Shown one piece after another: positions 35,456 to 44,308 of a stretch of 64,000 bases of DNA; within the stretch, counting starts at the first letter, position 1; each line of letters starts with the position of its first letter. A program made the translations under genes and the position numbers. The notes under the pieces were generated by a model. The model saw only the letters and a list, made by a program, of their open reading frames with translations. It ran no database searches and had not been told where the DNA came from. Source of the stretch: Candidatus Avelusimicrobium pecoris. Lineage in GTDB: Bacteria; Elusimicrobiota; Elusimicrobia; Elusimicrobiales; Elusimicrobiaceae. Location of the stretch: the NCBI GenBank assembly GCA_902761975.1, contig CACWMG010000001.1:26982-90981 (forward strand), written 5' to 3'.

Positions 35456-35661
35456 GGCATAACAAACGGCCGCTATGCCCGGAGTACCTAGAGAGTCCCC
35501 AACCATAACAGCCGTAGCCTGCCGCCTTGCGGCGGCAAACACTCGGCACAAAGCAACGGGGTTATAAGGCCCGTCACTTTGTGCCTAAATATCGGCTGTT
35601 TTTGACCTCTAGGTATAGCTTTTTCAAGCTAACTCGTATTCTTCATACGATTCAAAAACCA
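35456..35661 (-). ncRNA. Pilin-leader structured element, copy 2 (upstream of pilin 3)
   Basis: Minus strand: GGTTTTTGAATCGTA start; hairpin TCGTAT/ATACGA; hairpin AGCTT-GAAA-AAGCT; closing stem TACCTAGAG/CTCTAGGTA; AAAAACAGCCG pairing with CGGCTGTT. Inside are GGCACAAAG/CTTTGTGCC extended by ACGGGG-type pairs, the linker CGAGTGTTT, and GCCGCCGCAAGGCGGC. The final hairpin is GGCATA...GGCCGTTT...TATGCC, 34 bases before the ATG. All parts correspond in order to the other four copies, with different paired bases. Confidence 0.8.
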
Positions 35662-35678
35662 TTTCAAATTGTACCTAC

Positions 35679-35687
35679 ATTATAGCA
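35679..35687 (-). promoter_or_regulatory. Extended -10 promoter of pilin 3
   Basis: Minus strand TGCTATAAT, followed by TGTAGGTACAATTTG. The TACAATTTG segment is shared with the pilin 7 and pilin 8 promoters. It ends 18 bases before the structured element. Confidence 0.6.
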
Positions 35688-35758
35688 AAACTTGCAAGCA
35701 GTACCCTTAATTTTAAGGTTTTCTTGCGAAAGTTTCCTTTTAATTATACAATGAACTT

Positions 35759-36835
35759 ATGAGTGAAAATTTGAGAAAAACCGCCCTGTGCGGCGCTTGT
35801 GAAGCCGCCGGCGGTAAAATGGTAGATTTCCACGGGTGGCTCTTGCCCGTCCAGTTTGATAGCATTATTGCCGAACATAAAGCCGTGCGCGAAGCGTGCG
35901 GGATGTTTGATGTGTCCCACATGGGGCAAATCCGTATCGTGGGCAAAGAGGCGTTGCACCTGCTCCAGTACGTCAGCTGTAACATCATTAAAAGTGATGC
36001 TTCCGCCGGTACGTATTTCCATATGCTTACCGAACAGGGTACGATTATTGACGACGCTATTTCCTTTTGTTTAGGCCAGGAAGAGTTTTTAGTGGTTGTC
36101 AATGCCGCGTGCGTGGACGAAGATTTTGCGTGGCTTACCAAACAAGCCGCCGCGTTTAACGTGCAAGTGAAAAACGAAAGCGACCAATGGGGCATGATTG
36201 CGCTTCAGGGCCCCACTGCCCTAGGGGTAGCAGACAAAATGTTGCCCGGCGTGTTGGACTTGCCGCGCTTTCACATTAAAGAAATTGAACTTTTTGGCGG
36301 AAAAGGCTATGTAACCCGCACGGGTTACACCGGCGAGGACGGCGTGGAAATCATGCTCCCTAACGGCCAAATAGAGGCGTTGTGGAACGCGCTATTAAAA
36401 CTGGGCGTCAAACCGTGCGGCTTAGGCGCGCGCGACGTGCTACGCCTGGAAGCGGGGTACCTCTTAAACGGGGCGGATGCCGACCAAACCAAAACCCCGT
36501 ACGAAGCCAACTGCGGGTGGGTCGTCAAACTCAGTAAAGATAATTTCATTGGCAAAAAAGCCCTGGAAGCCAAAAAAGCCGCGGGCTTTAAAACCAAATT
36601 AAAAGCGTTTAAATTAAAAACCGCGGGCGTCCCGCGCGAGGGGTGCAAAGTGTTCTACCAAGGGGTAGAAACCGGCGTACTGACCAGCGGTACCTATTCC
36701 CCCTTATTTAAGGGGATTGCCGTGGGCTACGTAGCCAGTGAAATTGCCGTCGGCGCGGAAGTGGAAATAGAAATCCACGGGCGCAAAGTGCCGGCCGAAG
36801 TCGTCAAAACACCGTTTTATAAAAATAGAGTTTAA
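35759..36835 (+). CDS. gcvT: Glycine cleavage system T protein (aminomethyltransferase)
   Basis: Transfers the methylene group from the aminomethyl-lipoyl H protein to tetrahydrofolate, 358 residues. MVDFHGWLLPVQFDSIIAEH and GMFDVSHMGQI are the N-terminal folate-site signatures; LGARDVLRLEAGYLLNGAD and the C-terminal GYVASEIAVGAEVEIEIHGR also match. No good ribosome-binding site is visible before the ATG. It heads the gcvT-gcvH-gcvPA-gcvPB-ligase operon. Confidence 0.96.
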   Translation: MSENLRKTALCGACEAAGGKMVDFHGWLLPVQFDSIIAEHKAVREACGMFDVSHMGQIRIVGKEALHLLQYVSCNIIKSDASAGTYFHMLTEQGTIIDDAISFCLGQEEFLVVVNAACVDEDFAWLTKQAAAFNVQVKNESDQWGMIALQGPTALGVADKMLPGVLDLPRFHIKEIELFGGKGYVTRTGYTGEDGVEIMLPNGQIEALWNALLKLGVKPCGLGARDVLRLEAGYLLNGADADQTKTPYEANCGWVVKLSKDNFIGKKALEAKKAAGFKTKLKAFKLKTAGVPREGCKVFYQGVETGVLTSGTYSPLFKGIAVGYVASEIAVGAEVEIEIHGRKVPAEVVKTPFYKNRV

Positions 36836-36844
36836 GGAGTGAAT

Positions 36845-37225
36845 ATGTACAACCAAGAAAATTGCCGTTTTTTAAAAACCCATGAATGGGCCTTTGTAGA
36901 GGGCGAAAATGCCGTCGTCGGTATTTCCAACCACGCCCAAGAAGAAATCAGCGATATTGTATTTGTGGACTTGCCCAAAGTGGGCCGCACCGTCAAAGCG
37001 GGCGAAAACTGCTGTGTAATTGAGTCCGTCAAATCCGCAAGCGAAATTTACGCCCCTGTCTCGGGCGAAATTGTGGAAGTGAACACGGCGTTAACTAACG
37101 ACCCTGCCCTCGTCAACCGCGAACCGCACGCCGGCGGCTGGCTGTTTAAAATTAAAATGGCCGACCCGGGCGAAGTAAATGCCCTATTGGACTTTGCCGC
37201 TTACAGTGCCACTATTGCCAAATAA
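36845..37225 (+). CDS. gcvH: Glycine cleavage system H protein
   Basis: Lipoyl carrier protein, 126 residues. The lipoylated lysine is in ESVKSASEIYAPVSG. The ATG at 36845 follows AAGGAGTGA; a GTG two codons upstream is within that site. A terminator-like hairpin follows. Confidence 0.95.
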   Translation: MYNQENCRFLKTHEWAFVEGENAVVGISNHAQEEISDIVFVDLPKVGRTVKAGENCCVIESVKSASEIYAPVSGEIVEVNTALTNDPALVNREPHAGGWLFKIKMADPGEVNALLDFAAYSATIAK

Positions 37226-37230
37226 ATACA

Positions 37231-37257
37231 CCCCCGCTTAGGCGGGGGAATTTTTTA
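37231..37257 (+). terminator. Hairpin between gcvH and gcvPA
   Basis: CCCCCGC (37231-37237) pairs with GCGGGGG (37242-37248), followed by AATTTTTT. It looks like an intrinsic terminator, yet the next gene is part of the same pathway and starts 14 bases further. It may set the ratio of T/H to P proteins. Confidence 0.75.
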
Positions 37258-37270
37258 TATAGGACTAGTT

Positions 37271-38575
37271 ATGTTTACCCCTAATACCCCAGAAGACCAA
37301 CAAGCCATGCTTGCTAAAATCGGCGCCAAAGATATCCAAGAATTACTGGCGCAGATCCCGGAAAAATTCTTATACCCGGCGTTGGATTTGCCCAAGGCCC
37401 TTACCGAGCAAGAACTAACCGCCCACGTACATGAACTGGCCGCGCAAAATAAACCGCTTAAAAATTTTATCGGCGCGGGAATGTATGAACATTTTATCCC
37501 GGCCGCCGTACCGGCACTCTCCTCGCGCGGGGAGTTTTTAACCGCCTACACGCCCTACCAGGCCGAGGCCAGCCAAGGCACCTTGCAGACCATTTACGAG
37601 TTCCAAAGCTGTATGTGTGCGCTGCTAGAAATGGACGTAGCCACCGCCTCCCATTACGACGGTGCCACCGCCATGACCGAGGCCGCCCTGGCCGCGGTAC
37701 GCATTACGGGGCGCAAGCAAGTGGTAGTGTCCGCACTCTTGCACCCACACTATAAAGAGGTGTTAAAAACCTATACGCGCCACATGGGTATTACCGTCGT
37801 AGAAGCCCCGGTAACGGATAAAGACGTGTTAGACGTTGCCGCCCTAAAAGCGCAATTGGGGGCCGATACCGCCTGTTTTATTTTGCAAACGCCTAACTTC
37901 CACGGCTATTTAGAGGACGCACAAGCGGTTTCTTCCGTCGTACACTCGTCGGGCGCACTACTGGTTGCTGTTGTAAATCCCATTTCCCTGGGGGTGGTGC
38001 AAACCCCCGGCGCGTACGACGCCGATTTTGCCGTGTGCGAAGGCCAACCGCTGGGCAACCCTCTAAGTTTTGGCGGCCCCGGCCTAGGCGTAATGACGGC
38101 CAAAAAAGCATACGTACGCCAATTACCCGGCCGCATGGTAGGCATTGCCAAAGATAAAGACGGACAGCGCGCTTTTGTGCTAACTTTACAAGCACGCGAA
38201 CAGCACATCCGGCGCGAAAAAGCCGCCTCTAACATTTGCTCTAACGAGGCCCTATGTGCCCTTAATGCCGTTATTTACTTGACGTTACTAGGGCCGCAAG
38301 GGCTTAAAGAAGTAGCCGAACTTAATTTAGAGCGCGCCCATCAATTAGCTAACTTAATTAACCAAAAAAGTTTTCACGTGAAAACTTTTTCACCCTTTTT
38401 TAATGAGTTTGTAGTCACTTGCCCGGTACCTGCGGCCCAGGTCATCCAAAAATTGGAAGAAAAAGGCATTGCCGCCGGGTATGACTTAGGGGGTAGTGAG
38501 CTCCTGGTCTGTGCTACCGAAATGCGCACCGAGGCCGATTTACAAGCCTATGCTAACGCGCTAGGGGGGATTTAA
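37271..38575 (+). CDS. gcvPA: Glycine dehydrogenase (decarboxylating) subunit 1
   Basis: First half of the two-part P protein, 434 residues. FIGAGMYEHFIPAAVPALSS, FLTAYTPYQAEASQGTLQTI and GGPGLGVMTAKKAYVRQLPG are typical of GcvPA. With GcvPB it decarboxylates glycine and loads the H protein, using pyridoxal phosphate bound on the other subunit. gcvPB follows after one base. Confidence 0.96.
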   Translation: MFTPNTPEDQQAMLAKIGAKDIQELLAQIPEKFLYPALDLPKALTEQELTAHVHELAAQNKPLKNFIGAGMYEHFIPAAVPALSSRGEFLTAYTPYQAEASQGTLQTIYEFQSCMCALLEMDVATASHYDGATAMTEAALAAVRITGRKQVVVSALLHPHYKEVLKTYTRHMGITVVEAPVTDKDVLDVAALKAQLGADTACFILQTPNFHGYLEDAQAVSSVVHSSGALLVAVVNPISLGVVQTPGAYDADFAVCEGQPLGNPLSFGGPGLGVMTAKKAYVRQLPGRMVGIAKDKDGQRAFVLTLQAREQHIRREKAASNICSNEALCALNAVIYLTLLGPQGLKEVAELNLERAHQLANLINQKSFHVKTFSPFFNEFVVTCPVPAAQVIQKLEEKGIAAGYDLGGSELLVCATEMRTEADLQAYANALGGI

Positions 38576-38576
38576 G

Positions 38577-40022
38577 ATGAACGAAATTTTGCAACATAAA
38601 TTGTCTATTGAAAAGTCAGCCCCCGGCCGGCGTGGGGTACGTTTTGAAAAAACGCAAAAACCAGCCAGTGCGTATTTGCCGCAAAATCAGTTGCGTAAAA
38701 CCGCACCGAATTTGCCGCAACTTAGCGAATTTGACACGGTGCGGCATTTTACGGCACTCTCGCAACAAAACTACTGCTTAGATGCAGAGTTTTACCCGCT
38801 AGGGTCTTGCACCATGAAGTATAACCCCAAAGCCTATGACGTGCTAAGCGCACTCCCCGGCTTTACGGGGGCGCACCCGTTCGCGCCGCAAAGCGCCGTG
38901 CAAGGTACCTTAAAATTGGCGTATGAACTGCAAGAACTTTTGAAAAAAATTACCGGGCTGTCCGCCTTTACGCTTCAGCCGGCGGCCGGGGCACACGGGG
39001 AGCTGACGGGCATTTTAACGGCCCGCGCGTATCACGACGCGCACAACGGGCAAAACCGCACGGAAGTAATCGTGCCCGATACCGCCCACGGAACCAACCC
39101 CGCTACGGCGAATATGGCGGGCTATCACGTCGTAAATATCCAGTCTGCCCCTAACGGGTGTGTGGATAAAGCGGCGTTAAAAGCCGCTCTTAGTGAAAAA
39201 ACAGCGGTAGTCATGCTGACTGTCCCCAATACCGTCGGGCTGTTTGAGACGGATATTGAGGAAATTGCCGAAATGGTACACGCGGTAGGGGCACTGCTGT
39301 ATATGGACGGAGCCAACTTTAATGCCCTAATTGGCCTGGCTAAACCGGCTGATTTTGGCGTGGATATTATGCACCTTAACTTGCATAAAACCTTTGCCGC
39401 TCCGCACGGCGGCGGGGGGCCGGGCAGTGGCCCTGTGGGGGCCGCTAAGCACGTGGCGCCGTATTTGCCGCACCCGATTGTATCGTGTGAGAACGGGCAA
39501 TATACCTTGGCCGATCACCGTCCGGAAAGCAAAAACCGCATGAAGGCGTTTTACGGCAATATGGCTGTGGTCATCCGTGGATATTGTTATTTGCGCCAGT
39601 TTGACGCAACCACACTGAAAGAAATTGCCGAAAATGCCATTTTAAACGCCAACTATGTGCGTGCGTGTTTAAAGGGCAAATTCAATGCGTTTTTTGACAG
39701 AACTTGTATGCACGAGTGCGTGCTCACGCCGCCGGACCCGCATACCACCGGGGTGCATACCAGTGATATTGCCAAACGGTTGCTGGACTACGGTTTTTAC
39801 GCGCCGACGATTTATTTTCCGCTCATTGTGCCCGAGGCCCTCATGATAGAGCCGACGGAAACGGAAAACAAAGATATGTTGGACGCGTTTGTAGCCGCTA
39901 TGGAGCGCATTTACGACGAAATCCAAACGGACCCGCAAGTGGTGAAAGACGCGCCGCATAACCAACCCGTCAAACGTATTGACGAGGTGTCGGCGGCCCG
40001 ACAACCTAATTTAAGGTGGTAA
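38577..40022 (+). CDS. gcvPB: Glycine dehydrogenase (decarboxylating) subunit 2
   Basis: Catalytic half of the P protein, 481 residues. YPLGSCTMKYNPKA, QPAAGAHGELTGILTARAYH and the pyridoxal-phosphate lysine in MHLNLHKTFAAPHGGGGPG are diagnostic. A hairpin (GGCCTGC...GCAGGCC, 40029-40050) follows the stop, just before the ligase gene. Confidence 0.96.
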   Translation: MNEILQHKLSIEKSAPGRRGVRFEKTQKPASAYLPQNQLRKTAPNLPQLSEFDTVRHFTALSQQNYCLDAEFYPLGSCTMKYNPKAYDVLSALPGFTGAHPFAPQSAVQGTLKLAYELQELLKKITGLSAFTLQPAAGAHGELTGILTARAYHDAHNGQNRTEVIVPDTAHGTNPATANMAGYHVVNIQSAPNGCVDKAALKAALSEKTAVVMLTVPNTVGLFETDIEEIAEMVHAVGALLYMDGANFNALIGLAKPADFGVDIMHLNLHKTFAAPHGGGGPGSGPVGAAKHVAPYLPHPIVSCENGQYTLADHRPESKNRMKAFYGNMAVVIRGYCYLRQFDATTLKEIAENAILNANYVRACLKGKFNAFFDRTCMHECVLTPPDPHTTGVHTSDIAKRLLDYGFYAPTIYFPLIVPEALMIEPTETENKDMLDAFVAAMERIYDEIQTDPQVVKDAPHNQPVKRIDEVSAARQPNLRW

Positions 40023-40028
40023 AATCAA

Positions 40029-40050
40029 GGCCTGCTGACAAGCGCAGGCC
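40029..40050 (+). terminator. Hairpin between gcvPB and the ligase gene
   Basis: GGCCTGC pairs with GCAGGCC around TGACAAGC, followed by CTATTTGTTT. A moderate terminator or attenuator; the next start codon is 11 bases away. Confidence 0.5.
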
Positions 40051-40060
40051 CTATTTGTTT

Positions 40061-40759
40061 ATGAATTTACTGCTTACAACCCCGCCGCTCAATGTGTTTG
40101 AACAAATGGCCCTGGATGACGTGCTTGTACGCGCGCGCGTCCATGCGCGCACGCTACGGTTTTACAACTGGACGGCCGGGGACGCTGTTACGTTTGGGTA
40201 TGCCCAATTTATTAGCGAGGTGCGCCGCGGTGTGCAACAAGCACAATTTGCGGGAGCGCTTTGCCGCCGACCCACCGGGGGCGGGGTGGTGTTTCATTAC
40301 GACGATTTAACCTTTTCGCTCATTTTCCCTACGCAAGATAAGCCTACGGAAATTTACAAAAATTTACACAAATCTATTCACGCCGCCCTTACGCTAAGCG
40401 GACTATCCACCCAGGTATTTGACCAAAAATTACCGCCGTCCGCTTATGCGCCCAGCCAACAGCACAGCGCGAGTGCCTGTTTTGTGCGCCCGGTGGAGAA
40501 CGATTTGCTACTCGCCAACGGGCAAAAAATGCTCGGCGGTGCTATCCGGCGTTTTGGGGAGATGGTACTTTATCAAGGCTCGCTCCAGGTGCCTGGGGCC
40601 CGTCAAAACCCCGCCTATAAACAGGCCGTTATCCAGGGAGTGCGTAGTTTTTGGGGGGGCGATTTGACCCTTGCTCCCGCGCAAGAAACTTGGCTACAGG
40701 AAGCGCGCCGGTTAGCAAGCGCCCAATATCAAACCTTAACGTGGACGGAGAAATTTTAA
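40061..40759 (+). CDS. Lipoate-protein ligase A family protein
   Basis: 232 residues from the ATG at 40061. FEQMALDDVL, RFYNWTAGDAVTFGYAQ, RRPTGGGVVFHYDDLTFSLI and KMLGGAIRRF are the BPL/LplA/LipB family signatures. The lysine of GQKMLGGA is the expected catalytic residue. Placed at the end of the gcv operon, it most likely attaches lipoate (or octanoate) to GcvH. LipM-type octanoyltransferase is an alternative. The stop overlaps the next ATG (TAATG). Confidence 0.87.
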   Translation: MNLLLTTPPLNVFEQMALDDVLVRARVHARTLRFYNWTAGDAVTFGYAQFISEVRRGVQQAQFAGALCRRPTGGGVVFHYDDLTFSLIFPTQDKPTEIYKNLHKSIHAALTLSGLSTQVFDQKLPPSAYAPSQQHSASACFVRPVENDLLLANGQKMLGGAIRRFGEMVLYQGSLQVPGARQNPAYKQAVIQGVRSFWGGDLTLAPAQETWLQEARRLASAQYQTLTWTEKF

Positions 40760-41436
40760 TGGCAAAATTTTTTAAATTTTTACTGGCTTGTGTATTACTG
40801 CCCATTACGTGTTTGGTGGTGTGGCAAGACGTGCGCATTTTGCTAAGCGTACTGGGGCATTTAAGCGCCACGATTTCGTTTGTGCTGGGGGCGGCGGTGT
40901 ATGCGGGGATTCATTACAAGTATTATAATTTTTCGCGCCTTTATGTATTTATGCACGAGATGACCCACGCCGTGGCCGCTATTTTGTGCGGGGTGCGCAT
41001 TAAAGACGTACATGTAGGGCAAGAAAGCGGCTACGTCAAAATGAACCGTACCAATACGTTTATTGCGCTGGCCCCGTATTTTGTGCCGGGATATGTGGTA
41101 CTGCTGGCTATGCTCTACTTGTTACTTAGTTTTTTTATGGATTTGACCCCGTACCGCCATATCGTACTGTTTTTAGTTGGGTTTTTTATGACGTTTCACT
41201 TTATCCAAACGTTTCACACGTTGTGGGAGGCCGATCAGCCCGATTTGCAACTGGCGGGGGGGAAGTTTTTCTCGTGCGTGAGCATTGTGCTAGCCAATAT
41301 GTTGGTGCTGGCGGGGGTGCTTAAAATTTTGTTCCCGCAAGATGTATTTTTATGGACTGCCGTAAAAGAGGTGGCCGCGCAAGTGCGCACAGGGTGGCAA
41401 ATTATAGTAGACTATATACTGGAGAGAGTTAAATAA
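40759..41436 (+). CDS. Membrane protein with HExxH motif (M50-like)
   Basis: 225 residues, about five membrane helices. The motif VFMHEMTHAVAAILCGVRIK contains HEMTH inside a hydrophobic segment, which recalls site-2-protease (M50) enzymes that cut within membranes. A later N-x-x-P/D-G-like third ligand was not clearly found; FHTLWEADQPD is a candidate. It could also be a non-proteolytic relative. It is coupled to the ligase gene upstream and to the AsmA-like gene downstream (stop and start separated by zero bases). Confidence 0.7.
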   Translation: MAKFFKFLLACVLLPITCLVVWQDVRILLSVLGHLSATISFVLGAAVYAGIHYKYYNFSRLYVFMHEMTHAVAAILCGVRIKDVHVGQESGYVKMNRTNTFIALAPYFVPGYVVLLAMLYLLLSFFMDLTPYRHIVLFLVGFFMTFHFIQTFHTLWEADQPDLQLAGGKFFSCVSIVLANMLVLAGVLKILFPQDVFLWTAVKEVAAQVRTGWQIIVDYILERVK

Positions 41437-43746
41437 ATGTCCCCCGAGAACCGACGCAAACGCGCCAGAAAGAAGTTATTTGTGCGCAAAACCAAACGTT
41501 TTAGCAAAGCCAGTGCCTTAACGGCCACCCGGCTGGTGCTGTTTGCCGTGATGGTGCTACTGCTTTTGCTATGCGTAGCTTGGATATTTTTTGTGCGCGC
41601 GTTTAACGCCCAACACATTAGCGAGGTCATCACCCAAACCTTACAGCAAAAACTAAACCGCCCGGTGATGATTTCTTCCTTACATTTAAAATATTTAAAC
41701 ACGGTGGAATTAAAAGGGTTTTACGTGCTGGATACGTATGGGGAGCCGGGCAAGCCGTTTTTGGCGGCCGATTCGGTAACCTTGGCGTTTGATATTTTGC
41801 CGCTACTGGACGGCAAATTAGTTATCCGTGAAGTGTCTTTAAATGCGCCGCGCTTTAATTTAGTGCGCAGTAAAGAAGGCCTTTACAACGTGCCGCGCGT
41901 GGAAATGAAGAAAAAAGGGCCCTCCACTTACACCAGCGGTACGGGCCGCAAATTTACGGTAAGCGTAGAGGACTGGCGCATTAAAGAGGGCGTGTTTAGT
42001 TTTAAGGATTTAGTTTCCGGTGCGGCCCATGCACTCTACGGGGTGAACGCCAAATTTGAAAATTTACGCTTTGATGACCTCTCGCGCTTTGAGCTAAGCA
42101 TGATGCTACGCAACCAGTGGCAAGAGAAAATTTCCGAAATTGAAATTGACGCCACCGGGCATATCAACCTGGCTGATTTTAACTGGCGCGAGTTTGCGCT
42201 TCGTAGCGTCAAAACGCAAGTGTATTTATTCAAAACCCCCATTGAACTGGAACTGGACGCAGATAATATGGTGGAGCCCCATTTTAAACTGACCCTGGCG
42301 GCCCCGTCGTTTAGTGCGCAAGATGTGTCTTTATTTGGGGTGGACAAAATGCAATTTGCGGTGCCCGCTTCTACCATAAAGGCAGAGGGAGCTTTGACGG
42401 AAAATTACCGCAAACTTACTTTATCTTCCGTGCAAGCCCAGGCGGGGGATTTGGCCCTGCGCGCAAGCGGCTGGGCGGATTTTGCCGCTGACCCCTGGAC
42501 GGCGCAAGTGGATTTTTCCACCCCCTTGTTCACCTTGCCCGGTAAAGAAAATTTAGTGCCCCTGTTAGGTAAATACAAACTGACGGGGCGTAGCAGTGTA
42601 AGCGGGCAGTTGGCGCGGCAAAATGGCAAATTTACCCTGCCGTTACTCAACGTGCAGGCCGAGGATGTATCGGGCGATTTTTACGGGTTTAAGGCGCGCG
42701 GCGTTAGCGGCACGTTTCAGACCAAGCAAAACTTTGCCGATTTGTACGCCCGCACCACGGCCGGACAAGTGAAAGTGGACCGCTCCACCTTTGATAAACT
42801 GCAATTAAGCGGGTCCTGGCGCAAAGGGAATTTATATGCCAATATCGCGTCGTGTGAGTTAAACGGCGAGAAACTAAAACTAAATTTAGACGTGCGCAAC
42901 CTGAAAAATAAAAACCGCAAAATTACCACCCATGTGCATTTTGGCAATTTTGACCCCATAGCATTTATTAACGTGGTAACAGATTTTGTAACCGTAATTC
43001 ACCAAATTAGCGGCGGAGGACCTGGCCGGCCCGAAGTAACCGGCGAGTTGGCGTGGCTACGCAACTTCCGCGACCGTCTGCCGGAATTTATGCCCAATTT
43101 TGCCGGCACTTTATCCGCGGGGACGTTTTCCTCGGCGGTGCTTTCCGGCAATGATTTTAGGGCCGAGTTTAATTTGACCGGCCTTACGGCGGGGGCCAAA
43201 ATGCTCTCCGGCCCCATTAAGCTAAAACTGCAAGAAGGGGTCATCCACCAAATGGAAAAACTGGCCGCCGAACAAGAAGCCTTAAACGTAACATTTCAGC
43301 CCTTTATTATGATGCACCGTATGGAGCGCGCGGGAAGTTTTAGCGTGGGCAAAGTGCTGCGCGACGTAGAAGTGAAAGAGTTGGGCACCTCGGTCCAGTT
43401 TGCCGGGGGCGGTATGCAAATTAACAACGCCTACACGGTGGGGCCCACCATTTCGGCCGCCGTGAGCGGGTGGACCGATTGGGTGAAAGAAAATTTTGAT
43501 TTAACCATTTACACCATGTTCACCAACACCTCCAAAACCGGGGTGCTGGCGGAAAACTTAACCGACGAGTCCGGCAACCCCGCGCTGGCGTTTCGGGTAA
43601 CGTCCTCTATGACCAAACCCAAACTGGAAATGCTACGCGCCAAAAAAGCCGGCAACATCATCCGCGCCGCCCAAGAAAAGGGCGTAGAGACCGATTTTAA
43701 CGAAGTGACAAAGTTTATCCAAGGAGAATTCCATGCCACGAAATAA
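41437..43746 (+). CDS. AsmA-like/DUF748 envelope protein
   Basis: 769 residues. A basic N-terminus leads to one membrane helix (LVLFAVMVLLLLLCVAWIFFV), then ITQTLQQKLNRPVMISSLHL and AADSVTLAFDILPLLDGKLV, the usual AsmA start. The rest is long beta-rich sequence, as in AsmA/TamB/YhdP bridge proteins thought to move phospholipids between membranes. This is consistent with a two-membrane cell. The last codons overlap pyrE by 14 bases. Confidence 0.82.
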   Translation: MSPENRRKRARKKLFVRKTKRFSKASALTATRLVLFAVMVLLLLLCVAWIFFVRAFNAQHISEVITQTLQQKLNRPVMISSLHLKYLNTVELKGFYVLDTYGEPGKPFLAADSVTLAFDILPLLDGKLVIREVSLNAPRFNLVRSKEGLYNVPRVEMKKKGPSTYTSGTGRKFTVSVEDWRIKEGVFSFKDLVSGAAHALYGVNAKFENLRFDDLSRFELSMMLRNQWQEKISEIEIDATGHINLADFNWREFALRSVKTQVYLFKTPIELELDADNMVEPHFKLTLAAPSFSAQDVSLFGVDKMQFAVPASTIKAEGALTENYRKLTLSSVQAQAGDLALRASGWADFAADPWTAQVDFSTPLFTLPGKENLVPLLGKYKLTGRSSVSGQLARQNGKFTLPLLNVQAEDVSGDFYGFKARGVSGTFQTKQNFADLYARTTAGQVKVDRSTFDKLQLSGSWRKGNLYANIASCELNGEKLKLNLDVRNLKNKNRKITTHVHFGNFDPIAFINVVTDFVTVIHQISGGGPGRPEVTGELAWLRNFRDRLPEFMPNFAGTLSAGTFSSAVLSGNDFRAEFNLTGLTAGAKMLSGPIKLKLQEGVIHQMEKLAAEQEALNVTFQPFIMMHRMERAGSFSVGKVLRDVEVKELGTSVQFAGGGMQINNAYTVGPTISAAVSGWTDWVKENFDLTIYTMFTNTSKTGVLAENLTDESGNPALAFRVTSSMTKPKLEMLRAKKAGNIIRAAQEKGVETDFNEVTKFIQGEFHATK

Positions 43747-44308
43747 CTTAGATGTTTTATGCCTCTTGCAAGAGCATGGGGCCATTGTAGAGGGCCATTT
43801 CCAGATGCCTTCCGGCTTCCACAGCCAGACGTATATTCAAACGTCTTTACTGTTGCAGCACCCGCACCTGGCGCAGAAAATTGCGGGGGCGCTATCGGAA
43901 AAATTTACTAAAAAAGCAGACGTCATTTTAGCGCTTACCCCGTCGGACAGTGTGCTGGCGCAAGAAGTGGCACGCGTGCGCGGGGCACGGGCTATTTTTG
44001 CTTCTAAAGATGAAAACGGCGAAATGATTTTAAAGCATAACTTTACCATTAAACCCGGCGAAAAAGTGCTGATTGTGGACGACGTAGCCGTATCCGGCCG
44101 CAAAATCAACCGCGCGATTGACCTGGTCAACCGTTTGCAAGGCGACGTGATTGGCGTGGGCGTGATTGTGGACCGCTCCATGGGGTATTTGCCCTTAACT
44201 GTGCCGCTACGCGCGCTACTCTCTTACCCTATTCAAACTTTTACGGCCCCGCAATGCCCGTTGTGTGCGGCTAAAATCCCCTTTACGCACATGGAGGAAA
44301 TGAAGTGA
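43733..44308 (+). CDS. pyrE: Orotate phosphoribosyltransferase
   Basis: Makes orotidine-5'-phosphate from orotate and PRPP in pyrimidine synthesis, 191 residues. GHFQMPSGFHSQTYIQ is the orotate-site signature; the PRPP loop is VLIVDDVAVSGRKINRAIDL, with S in the usual T position. The C-terminus has CPLCAAK. No other pyrimidine gene is adjacent. The stop overlaps the next start (GTGA). Confidence 0.88.
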   Translation: MPRNNLDVLCLLQEHGAIVEGHFQMPSGFHSQTYIQTSLLLQHPHLAQKIAGALSEKFTKKADVILALTPSDSVLAQEVARVRGARAIFASKDENGEMILKHNFTIKPGEKVLIVDDVAVSGRKINRAIDLVNRLQGDVIGVGVIVDRSMGYLPLTVPLRALLSYPIQTFTAPQCPLCAAKIPFTHMEEMK

